A stretch of 64,000 nucleotides of DNA from positions 1 to 64,000 of the forward strand of contig JAZQAK010000006.1 of NCBI GenBank assembly GCA_045545175.1, read 5' to 3'. A program made the translations under genes and the position numbers. The DNA is from RGIG6165 sp045545175. GTDB lineage: Bacteria > Bacillota > Clostridia > Oscillospirales > Feifaniaceae. The notes beneath the pieces were generated by a model. The model saw only the letters and a program-made list of their open reading frames with translations, searched no databases and was not told the origin of the DNA. This document shows, one piece after another, positions 1 to 6,889 of the stretch (positions are counted from its first letter, which is position 1; each line of letters begins with the position of its first letter).

Positions 1-22
1 CTTTTCCGTTAATACTTCATAA

Positions 23-59
23 AAAAATTCCGTAATACACAAAGTATTGCGGAATTTTT
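23..59. terminator. Bidirectional intrinsic terminator
   Basis: Arms at 23-38 and 44-59 pair with one wobble around a 5-nt loop (acaaa). The hairpin is flanked by A-runs and T-runs, so it can act on either strand. It probably ends a gene left of the window. Confidence 0.75.
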
Positions 60-109
60 ATTATTTTGTCTAAACGAAAAATTTCTAACCCAAAACTGCT
101 TTAGCACTA

Positions 110-212
110 CAAAAAGCATTATTTTGGATGAAGAACAAGGCAAAAGAGCTCCATAATCCTGACGGAAATGGAGGTCTTTTAACAAAGTTATACGCCAAAA
201 TTATGCTTTTTG
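110..212. repeat. Nested inverted-repeat element
   Basis: Outer arms of 18 bases (110-127 and 195-212) match with one mismatch. A second pair of arms (142-154 and 168-180) pairs inside them around a central mismatch, leaving a 13-nt loop. The roughly 100-bp unit can fold into one long hairpin. It lies downstream of mtaB and no gene was recognised in it. It could be a miniature inverted-repeat element or a structured RNA. Confidence 0.55.
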
Positions 213-252
213 AGCGAATAATCCCTAAGCGAACACGCCCTTGACCTCTCTT

Positions 253-1524
253 TTATTTTGCAATAAGTTTATCACCGTCGGAAGATACGATTTCAACCGT
301 AAGTAAAGTGTTGCTTAAATCTTGGTCACAGCGGTATTCAACGGGGATATAATTGGGCGTATAACCGCTCCACACGCCGTCTTTCTGCGTTTCAAACAAA
401 ACACTTACCGTTTTGCCAATATAACTCTCAAGTATTTCTTTTCGTATACCGTCACAGAGTTTTGAAGCAGCTGCAGCACGCTCTGCCTTGACCGCCTTTG
501 TGAGATGTCCGTCCATACGGCAGGCAGCCGTCCCCTCTCTTTTTGAATAGGGGAATACGTGTACCTTTAAAAACCGTATTTTCTTTAAAAATGCGAGCGT
601 TTGTTCAAATTCTTCCTCGGTTTCCCCGGGGAAGCCTGCAATAAGGTCGGTCGTTATCTGCACGTCTTTAATATATTTGCGAAGCAGATTAACAGAATTT
701 TCAAAAAGCGCCGTATCATATTTTCTGTTCATTCGCTTCAAAACTGTGTCGCAGCCGCTTTGCATTGAAAGGTGAAACTGAGGGCATATATGCGTAAGGG
801 AAGAGATTTTTTTTGCAAAATCCTCGGTTATCAGCCTCGGCTCAAGTGAACCCAGACGGATTCTCGTATTATCATCGCAAAGGGAGTCAAATTTACACAG
901 AAGTTTTGAAAGTGAATCGCCCGTATCCTCTCCGTAAGAGGCAATTTCGATGCCCGTCACGACAATTTCTTTGTAGCCCGATTTAACTAAACCTTCAAAT
1001 TCCTTTACCGCAGTTTCAAGCGGTTTGGAACGCACCCTGCCTCTTGCAAATGGGATTTTGCAGTAAGAACAGAAGTTGTTGCACCCGTCCTCGATTTTAA
1101 TAATTGCTCTCGTATGGGTGGAATTGCCAAGTACGGTATCTTCGGAATAGGGAATATACCGTGTTATATCGGGAATACTGAAAGTACGTGCTTTTGAAAG
1201 GGCAAGTTCGACAAGGTCGTACTTGTTTGCCGTGCCGACGATTATATCGACGTCATCAAGGCTTTTCACCTCATCTGCCGCCGCCTGCGGATAGCAACCT
1301 GCCGCAACGACAATGGCGGACGGGTTTCTTTTTCTTGCGTTTCGCAGAGCGGTTCTTGATTTTCTGTCGGATATTGCCGTCACCGTACAGGTGTTTACCA
1401 CGTAAATGTCTGCAAGTTCCGAAAAAGGAACTATTTCACAGCCTTTTTCTATGAATTTTTCGGTAAGCACTTCGGTTTCATAGCCGTTGACCTTGCAACC
1501 GAGTGTATAAAAAGCAACTTTCAT
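253..1524 (-). CDS. mtaB: tRNA t6A37 methylthiotransferase MtaB
   Basis: Radical-SAM methylthiotransferase expected to convert t6A37 to ms2t6A37 in tRNAs reading ANN codons. Seen: an N-terminal UPF0004 domain with cluster-binding Cys at about 10 (TLGCKVNGYE), 46 (NTCTVTA) and 77 (AAGCYPQ), then the radical-SAM triad CNNFCSYC at about 148-155. A short TRAM-like C-terminus follows. The length of 423 aa is normal. The start MKVAFYTLGCK is typical of MtaB and separates it from MiaB (second paralogue at 5.1 kb). It is transcribed divergently from the HPr-like gene. Confidence 0.93.
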   Translation of the reverse strand: MKVAFYTLGCKVNGYETEVLTEKFIEKGCEIVPFSELADIYVVNTCTVTAISDRKSRTALRNARKRNPSAIVVAAGCYPQAAADEVKSLDDVDIIVGTANKYDLVELALSKARTFSIPDITRYIPYSEDTVLGNSTHTRAIIKIEDGCNNFCSYCKIPFARGRVRSKPLETAVKEFEGLVKSGYKEIVVTGIEIASYGEDTGDSLSKLLCKFDSLCDDNTRIRLGSLEPRLITEDFAKKISSLTHICPQFHLSMQSGCDTVLKRMNRKYDTALFENSVNLLRKYIKDVQITTDLIAGFPGETEEEFEQTLAFLKKIRFLKVHVFPYSKREGTAACRMDGHLTKAVKAERAAAASKLCDGIRKEILESYIGKTVSVLFETQKDGVWSGYTPNYIPVEYRCDQDLSNTLLTVEIVSSDGDKLIAK

Positions 1525-1540
1525 ATTTTCCTCCGGTATG

Positions 1541-1569
1541 TTGAATTTTACCGTTAAATATGATAATAT
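1541..1569 (+). promoter_or_regulatory. Sigma-A promoter of the HPr-like gene
   Basis: TTGAAT (1541-1546), a 17-bp spacer and TAATAT (1564-1569), preceded by TGA, which resembles an extended -10. It lies about 50 bp upstream of the start at 1617. Confidence 0.6.
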
Positions 1570-1616
1570 ATGAAAAGCAATTTAATTGCAATATTTTTTG
1601 TCAGGAGGCACTACTT

Positions 1617-1841
1617 ATGAAAACAACAACGATAAAGCTTACGTCTATAATGGACGTAAAGGAATTTGTCAATATTGTTACGAGATGTAATTATGACGTC
1701 GATATTGTCTCGGGGAGATACGTCGTGGATGCAAAATCCATAATGGGCCTTTTCGGTCTCGATTTATCCAAGGAACTTACGGTTCAGGCACATACCGACG
1801 ATGCTGACGAACTCTTTGAACAACTTGAAAAGTTAAAATAA
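1617..1841 (+). CDS. HPr-like protein lacking the phospho-histidine
   Basis: A 74-aa protein with the HPr fold signature. The regulatory Ser46 region is clear (AKSIMGLFGLDLSKE; compare KSIMGVMSLG in HPr). The usual active-site segment (GIHARPA) is replaced by SIMDVKEFVN, so no His15 is present to accept phosphate from EI. It therefore should not work as a classical PTS phosphocarrier. By analogy with Bacillus Crh, a Ser46-based regulatory role is possible, but that is inference. The start was chosen at 1617 because TCAGGAGG sits just upstream. A terminator follows directly. Confidence 0.8.
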   Translation: MKTTTIKLTSIMDVKEFVNIVTRCNYDVDIVSGRYVVDAKSIMGLFGLDLSKELTVQAHTDDADELFEQLEKLK

Positions 1842-1844
1842 AAA

Positions 1845-1867
1845 ATGCCCGAAAGGGCATTTTTTTA
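1845..1867 (+). terminator. Intrinsic terminator after the HPr-like gene
   Basis: ATGCCC gaaa GGGCAT followed by seven T. Confidence 0.85.
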
Positions 1868-1903
1868 TTTCTGCTTACATAAGTTTTAGCAGGAGTGATG
1901 CGT

Positions 1904-3031
1904 ATGTCCAAAAGAATTTTTGTTTTAACACTTTGCGTAATTTTGTTAGTGACGCCTTTAAGTGCCTTTGCACAGGAGGATATTTCTTTAACGGCAAAAA
2001 GTGCGATACTCATTGAGAAATCGAGCGGTAACGTGCTTTTTGAAAAGAATGCCGACGAGGCGTTGCCGCCTGCAAGCGTAACCAAGATTATGACGCTTCT
2101 TCTCGTTTTTGAGGCGATAGATGCGGGCAGGCTGACCTACGAAGATATGGTGCCTGTAAGTGCCTACGCCGCAGGTATGGGCGGTTCTCAGGCGTATATG
2201 GAGGAGGGCGAGGAAATGAGTGTAGACGATATGCTCAAAGCGGTTTTCGTTTCCTCCTGCAACGATGCGGCTGTGGCACTTGGTGAAAAAATATCGGGCA
2301 GTATAGACGTGTTTGTTTCTTTGATGAACGAAAGGGCATCACAGCTTGGTATGAGTAATACCCATTTTGATAATTGTACGGGGCTTGACGATACAAACCG
2401 TACAAGTGCAAGGGATATTGCGATTATGGCACGTGAACTCATACGCTATCCCAAGGTGCGTGAATATGCAACGATCTGGATGGATACGATTAGAGACGGG
2501 CAGTTCGGACTGTCCAATACCAATAAACTTGTAAAGACGTATAACGGCATAACGGGGCTTAAAACGGGATTTACAAGTGAAGCGATGTACTGCCTTTGTG
2601 CAACTGCCGAGCGTGACGGTATGGAACTTGTTGCGGTAGTGCTCGGCTGCCCGACCTCGAAGGACCGTTTTAACGATGCCGCGGGGCTTCTCAATTACGG
2701 TTTTGCAAATTATGCGGTTGTGTCGTATGAACTTCCGCATATAGCAGATTTGAAGGTTAACAGGGGCAAAAAAGACCTTGTTAAAGTTGCGGCGGATATA
2801 CCGTCCGTGACGTCACTTATCAAAAAGGGCGAGAACGCAGAGATAACGGCAAAAATAGATATGGAAAAAAGCATAAAGGCACCTGCGACAAGAGGTACGA
2901 AGGTGGGAAAAGTGTCGTATTATCTGGGTGAAAACCTGCTTTGCGAAAGTGATGTGCTGACAAGCGAGGATATAGAGGAAAAAAGCCTTGTGGATTGGAT
3001 ATGTTACTTGTGGCTTATTATAATGCGGTGA
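1904..3031 (+). CDS. Serine-type D-Ala-D-Ala carboxypeptidase (DacF/PBP5 type)
   Basis: Low-molecular-weight penicillin-binding protein expected to trim the terminal D-Ala of peptidoglycan stem peptides. Seen, numbered from the ATG at 1904: a signal peptide over residues 1-23 (ending AFA/QE), SVTK at 58-61 with the catalytic Ser and Lys, SCN at 118-120 and KTG at 220-222. A C-terminal PBP5-like domain ends in an amphipathic hydrophobic tail (WICYLWLIIMR) that may anchor it to the membrane. The start at 1904 sits 8 nt after AGGAG; an ATG at 1898 is too close to it. In spore-formers such enzymes act in cell-wall or spore-cortex maturation, and the exact role here is not resolved. Confidence 0.9.
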   Translation: MSKRIFVLTLCVILLVTPLSAFAQEDISLTAKSAILIEKSSGNVLFEKNADEALPPASVTKIMTLLLVFEAIDAGRLTYEDMVPVSAYAAGMGGSQAYMEEGEEMSVDDMLKAVFVSSCNDAAVALGEKISGSIDVFVSLMNERASQLGMSNTHFDNCTGLDDTNRTSARDIAIMARELIRYPKVREYATIWMDTIRDGQFGLSNTNKLVKTYNGITGLKTGFTSEAMYCLCATAERDGMELVAVVLGCPTSKDRFNDAAGLLNYGFANYAVVSYELPHIADLKVNRGKKDLVKVAADIPSVTSLIKKGENAEITAKIDMEKSIKAPATRGTKVGKVSYYLGENLLCESDVLTSEDIEEKSLVDWICYLWLIIMR

Positions 3032-3059
3032 TTGACTTTTCAATAAAAAGGTTTATAAT
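3032..3059 (+). promoter_or_regulatory. Sigma-A promoter of pgi
   Basis: TTGACT (3032-3037), a 16-bp spacer and TATAAT (3054-3059), 35 bp upstream of the pgi ATG. Confidence 0.7.
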
Positions 3060-3094
3060 GAAATTAGTAATCCATATTATCGGAGGTACAAATA

Positions 3095-4438
3095 ATGGCT
3101 ATTAAATTAAACGACAGCAGACTTGCTCCTTTTGTAGGAAAAAACGAAGTACAGGAAATGGCAGCACTTGTAAAGTGTGCACACGACCTTATTGAAAACA
3201 AAGAGGGTGCCGGCAACGATTTTACCGGCTTCATAAACCTTCCCAGAGATTATGACAGGGAAGAATTTGAAGATATAAAGAAGACGGCTGAAAAAATCCG
3301 TTCGGACAGTGACGTTCTCGTTGTTATCGGTATCGGCGGTTCATACCTCGGTGCGAGAAGTGCGATTGAATGCGTAAAGGGCATTTTCCACAACGAGCTT
3401 AATCTTGAAGATCCTCAGATTTACTACGTTGGAAACAATATGAGTGCCGATTACGTTAACGACATTCTTGCACTTTGCGAAGGTAAAGAGGTTTCGCTTA
3501 ACGTTATCTCGAAGTCGGGAACTACGGCTGAACCTGCGATTGCTTTCAGAATTTTCCGCAAGATGCTTGAAGAAAAGTACGGTAAGGAAGAGGCTGCAAA
3601 GCGTATTTACTGTACAACGGATAAGTCAAGGGGTGCACTTCGTGCAACCTGCGAAAAGAACGGTTATAAGACCTTCGTTATCCCCGATGATATCGGCGGC
3701 AGATATTCTTCATTCACACCCGTAGGTCTTCTTCCTATGGCTGTTGCAGGCATGGATATTGACGCGGTTATGAGCGGTGCTTTCGACGCTATGAAGGATT
3801 TTTCAGTATGTGACCTTGAAAAGAATGCGGCATACAGATATGCGGCTATAAGAAACATACTCTACAACAAGGGTAAGACTATGGAAATATACACTTCCTA
3901 CGACCCGAGATTTACCTCACTCAACGAGTGGTTAAAACAGCTCTACGGTGAAAGTGAAGGTAAGGATCAGAAGGGTATTTTCCCCGCATCAGTTGTCAAT
4001 TCAACGGATCTGCACTCACTCGGTCAGTACATTCAGGAAGGCAGACGTGATATGTTTGAAAGCGTTATTCACGTTGCAAAGGTTCAGAATGATATTACAA
4101 TTCCCGATGACGATGCTGAGAGTGGTGACGGAATGTTCTTCCTCGATTCAAGAAAACTCAGCTATGTAAACGAAAAGGCATATCAGGGCACTGTTCTTGC
4201 ACATACGGACGGCGGTGTTCCCAGTCTTTCGTTTGAAATGCCCGAAATCAACGAGTATGAATACGGTTATCTTATCTACTTCTTTGAAAAGGCATGTGCA
4301 ATATCAGGCTATCTTCTCGGCGTAAATCCGTTCAATCAGCCCGGTGTTGAAGGATATAAGAACAATATGTACGCACTTCTCGGCAAGCCCGGCTACGAAA
4401 ATCTTGCTAAGGAACTTGAAGCGAGAATAGACAAATAA
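3095..4438 (+). CDS. pgi: Glucose-6-phosphate isomerase
   Basis: Interconverts glucose 6-phosphate and fructose 6-phosphate in the cytosol. At 447 aa it is the compact bacterial form. Seen: the phosphate-binding SIS motif VISKSGTTAEP, the catalytic-region stretch GESEGKDQKGIFPAS, and the C-terminal NPFNQPGVEGYK signature with its conserved Lys. GGAGG lies 7 nt upstream of the ATG, and its own promoter is at 3032-3059. Codon use is strongly biased, as expected for a highly expressed glycolytic gene. It appears monocistronic. Confidence 0.96.
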   Translation: MAIKLNDSRLAPFVGKNEVQEMAALVKCAHDLIENKEGAGNDFTGFINLPRDYDREEFEDIKKTAEKIRSDSDVLVVIGIGGSYLGARSAIECVKGIFHNELNLEDPQIYYVGNNMSADYVNDILALCEGKEVSLNVISKSGTTAEPAIAFRIFRKMLEEKYGKEEAAKRIYCTTDKSRGALRATCEKNGYKTFVIPDDIGGRYSSFTPVGLLPMAVAGMDIDAVMSGAFDAMKDFSVCDLEKNAAYRYAAIRNILYNKGKTMEIYTSYDPRFTSLNEWLKQLYGESEGKDQKGIFPASVVNSTDLHSLGQYIQEGRRDMFESVIHVAKVQNDITIPDDDAESGDGMFFLDSRKLSYVNEKAYQGTVLAHTDGGVPSLSFEMPEINEYEYGYLIYFFEKACAISGYLLGVNPFNQPGVEGYKNNMYALLGKPGYENLAKELEARIDK

Positions 4439-4463
4439 ATTATAACAAATTGCTATTTTCTGG

Positions 4464-4492
4464 TTGAAATGTTGTGTATGTTATTGTATTAT
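4464..4492 (+). promoter_or_regulatory. Sigma-A promoter of the P-loop gene
   Basis: TTGAAA (4464-4469), exactly 17 bp, then TATTAT (4487-4492). The start codon is at 4557, which gives a leader of about 58 nt. Confidence 0.6.
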
Positions 4493-4556
4493 ATACACAA
4501 GGGAAACCTTAATAAAATAGCAGGCCGTAGTATTTACGGCAGAATAGGAGATAAAT

Positions 4557-4973
4557 ATGGTTCAAGTTATTATCGGAAAAAAAGGCAGCGGCAAGACAAA
4601 AATGCTTATAGAAATGGTAAATAAGGCTGCTGCTGAAACTAAGGGAAATGTTGTCTGCATCGAGCAGGATATGATCCTTACATACGATATTTCTTCCTCC
4701 GTTAGACTTATAGAAGCAAGCTCATACAAAATAAACGGTTATGAAGCACTCTACGGATTCCTTGCAGGCGTTATGGCGAGGGATTATGATGCTACAGAGA
4801 TATTCCTTGACGGTATTAAGAAAATCGGCGGTCCCGATATGGATGAAATGGCTGCTTTCCTTGCAAAAGCAGATGCGCTTACAACTGAAAACAACATCAC
4901 ACTCGTTGTGACGGTTTCTTACGATGAAAGCGAAGTACCTGAAGGTATCAAGAAGTACGTTGTAAATCACTAA
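4557..4973 (+). CDS. Small P-loop protein of unknown function
   Basis: A 138-aa protein with an N-terminal Walker A (GKKGSGKT, residues 7-14) and a hydrophobic strand ending in Asp (EIFLDG, near residue 80) that could be Walker B. No further domain is recognisable. Acidic and cytosolic, no membrane segment. It has its own promoter and terminator, so it is probably a stand-alone gene. Nucleotide binding is likely; the function is unknown to me. Confidence 0.75.
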   Translation: MVQVIIGKKGSGKTKMLIEMVNKAAAETKGNVVCIEQDMILTYDISSSVRLIEASSYKINGYEALYGFLAGVMARDYDATEIFLDGIKKIGGPDMDEMAAFLAKADALTTENNITLVVTVSYDESEVPEGIKKYVVNH

Positions 4974-4987
4974 AAACAAAAAACGTA

Positions 4988-5016
4988 AGAGCAGGACGGA
5001 AAGTCCTGCTCTTTTT
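4988..5016 (+). terminator. Intrinsic terminator
   Basis: AGAGCAGGAC, a 5-nt loop, GTCCTGCTCT and a T-run. Confidence 0.88.
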
Positions 5017-5102
5017 ATATTATTTATATATTATATATTTACATATAGAGTATTATTTGATAAAATATAATATCATTGATAAAATGCGAAAGGTGTAAAA
5101 AA

Positions 5103-6458
5103 GTGTACGGCGAATATATAAGTAAAGTTGCCGCTCTCGGCGGCGGAAAAGCAATGATAATAACCTTCGGCTGTCAACAGAATGAGGCGGACAGTGATAA
5201 ACTTCGCGGTATGCTTGCATCTATGGGCTATATCCCGACGGAATGCAGGGAAGAGGCGGATATTATAGTCCTCAACACCTGTGCTGTGAGGGAGCATGCA
5301 GAACTTCGTGTTTTCGGAATACTCGGTGCGCTCAAAGCACTCAAAAGGAAAAATCCGTCACTCGTGATAGCAGTCTGCGGATGTATGGTACAGCAGGCGC
5401 ATATTGCGGATGATATAAGCAGAAAATACGATCAGGTTGATATAATCTTCGGCACACATTCGAGAGAGAAGTTTCCCAAAATGCTCTACGAGGTGCTTTC
5501 GGGAAGAAGAGTGGAGAAAGACCTTTCTGAAAACGAAAACGATCTGGGTGAAAATATTCCCGTCGTCAGAAAGAATAAGTTTTCGGCACTCGTCACTATA
5601 ATGTACGGCTGCAATAATTTCTGTACCTACTGTATCGTGCCTTACGTAAGGGGCAGAGAGAGGAGCAGGAAAAGCGATAACATCATTTCTGAAATAACGG
5701 CACTTGTCGCTGACGGCTGTAAAGAGATAATGCTTCTCGGGCAAAACGTAAATTCCTACGGTAAAGACATCGAGGGTGAATGTGATTTTGCAACGCTTTT
5801 ACGAAGGGTAAACGCCATACCGGGTGATTTTCTTATACGCTTTATGTCAAGTCACCCGAAGGACATAACAAACGAAGTGATAGATGCTATGGCAGACTGT
5901 GAGAAGGTGGAAAGGCACCTGCATCTTCCCGTTCAGTGCGGAAGTGACAGGTTGCTTAAAATAATGAACCGCCGTTACACCTGCGATGCGTATGAAAAAA
6001 TAATAGCGTATGCACGAGAAAAGATGCCCGACTTGTCGGTTACAAGTGATATTATAATCGGCTTCCCAGGTGAAACGGATGAGGATTTTGAGCAGACGGT
6101 TGATTTACTGAAAAGGGTGAAATTCGATTCGGCATACACCTTCATCTATTCACGCAGAAAGGGCACACCCGCATATTCAATGGATAATCAGGTTCCGCAG
6201 GCTGTCAAGGGTGAGAGGATGGACACTCTTATGCAGGTGCAGAATGAGATTTCAAAGGAAAAAAACAAGGCACTCGAGGGCACAGTTCAAAGGGTGCTTG
6301 TCGAAGGTGTCAGCAAGAATGACGATACGGTGATGTGTGCCCACACAAGCGGTGCAAAAACCGTCAACTTCAAGTGTGACAAATCACTTATCGGTCAGTT
6401 TGTCAATGTGAAAATAACAGAGGCGAAAACATTTTCACTTACAGGAGAAATTATTTAA
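5103..6458 (+). CDS. miaB: tRNA i6A37 methylthiotransferase MiaB
   Basis: Radical-SAM enzyme expected to convert i6A37 to ms2i6A37 in tRNA; MiaA, which makes its substrate, is encoded at 11.3 kb. Seen: UPF0004 cysteines in TFGCQQNEAD, NTCAVREHAE and CGCMVQQ, the SAM-cluster triad CNNFCTYC, and a C-terminal TRAM domain. The frame is open from a TTG at 5076, but GTG at 5103 sits 8-9 nt after AAAGG and gives a normal N-terminus (451 aa), so I prefer GTG. First gene of miaB-ylbF-mutS-mutL-miaA-hfq; the order miaB-(ymcA)-mutS-mutL is also found in Bacillus. Confidence 0.93.
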   Translation: MYGEYISKVAALGGGKAMIITFGCQQNEADSDKLRGMLASMGYIPTECREEADIIVLNTCAVREHAELRVFGILGALKALKRKNPSLVIAVCGCMVQQAHIADDISRKYDQVDIIFGTHSREKFPKMLYEVLSGRRVEKDLSENENDLGENIPVVRKNKFSALVTIMYGCNNFCTYCIVPYVRGRERSRKSDNIISEITALVADGCKEIMLLGQNVNSYGKDIEGECDFATLLRRVNAIPGDFLIRFMSSHPKDITNEVIDAMADCEKVERHLHLPVQCGSDRLLKIMNRRYTCDAYEKIIAYAREKMPDLSVTSDIIIGFPGETDEDFEQTVDLLKRVKFDSAYTFIYSRRKGTPAYSMDNQVPQAVKGERMDTLMQVQNEISKEKNKALEGTVQRVLVEGVSKNDDTVMCAHTSGAKTVNFKCDKSLIGQFVNVKITEAKTFSLTGEII

Positions 6459-6476
6459 TTTTAAGGAGATATAACA

Positions 6477-6860
6477 ATGGCAACAATTACAGAACTCGCA
6501 CATCAGCTTGGTGCTGAACTCGCAAAGGATGAAAATGTAAAGAAATTACAGTCGGCTGCACAGAAGCAGGAAACTGATCTTGAACTTCAGAAGGCTCTTA
6601 TGGAGTTTGAAAATTTAAGAAACGAACTTATCACAAAGAGTGGCGAAGGTGACAACGAAGCGGCAGAAAAACTTACGAATGAACTTACTGCAATGCAGAC
6701 GAAAATACTTGAAATGGATTCCATGAAGGAATTTTACACGGCAAGAGACAGCGTTGACGCTCTTATGAACGAGATATACGGTATTCTCAATTTCTACATT
6801 ACGGGGGAAGAACCTCATTCATGTGGCGGTAACTGCAGTTCATGCGGCGGTTGCCACTAA
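6477..6860 (+). CDS. YlbF/YmcA (Ric) family protein with Cys-rich tail
   Basis: A 127-aa, mostly helical protein of the YlbF/YmcA family. In Bacillus, RicA, RicF and RicT form an iron-sulfur-containing complex affecting RNase Y-dependent mRNA maturation and development. Seen: the family helix with EFENLRNEL near residues 44-52, and a C-terminal CGGNCSSCGGCH carrying four Cys and one His, a plausible metal or cluster ligand set. Its place between miaB and mutS matches Bacillus ymcA. The start has AAGGAGA upstream. Confidence 0.85.
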   Translation: MATITELAHQLGAELAKDENVKKLQSAAQKQETDLELQKALMEFENLRNELITKSGEGDNEAAEKLTNELTAMQTKILEMDSMKEFYTARDSVDALMNEIYGILNFYITGEEPHSCGGNCSSCGGCH

Positions 6861-6889
6861 AAACAGACTAAAAAAACCAGAGGTGCAAA

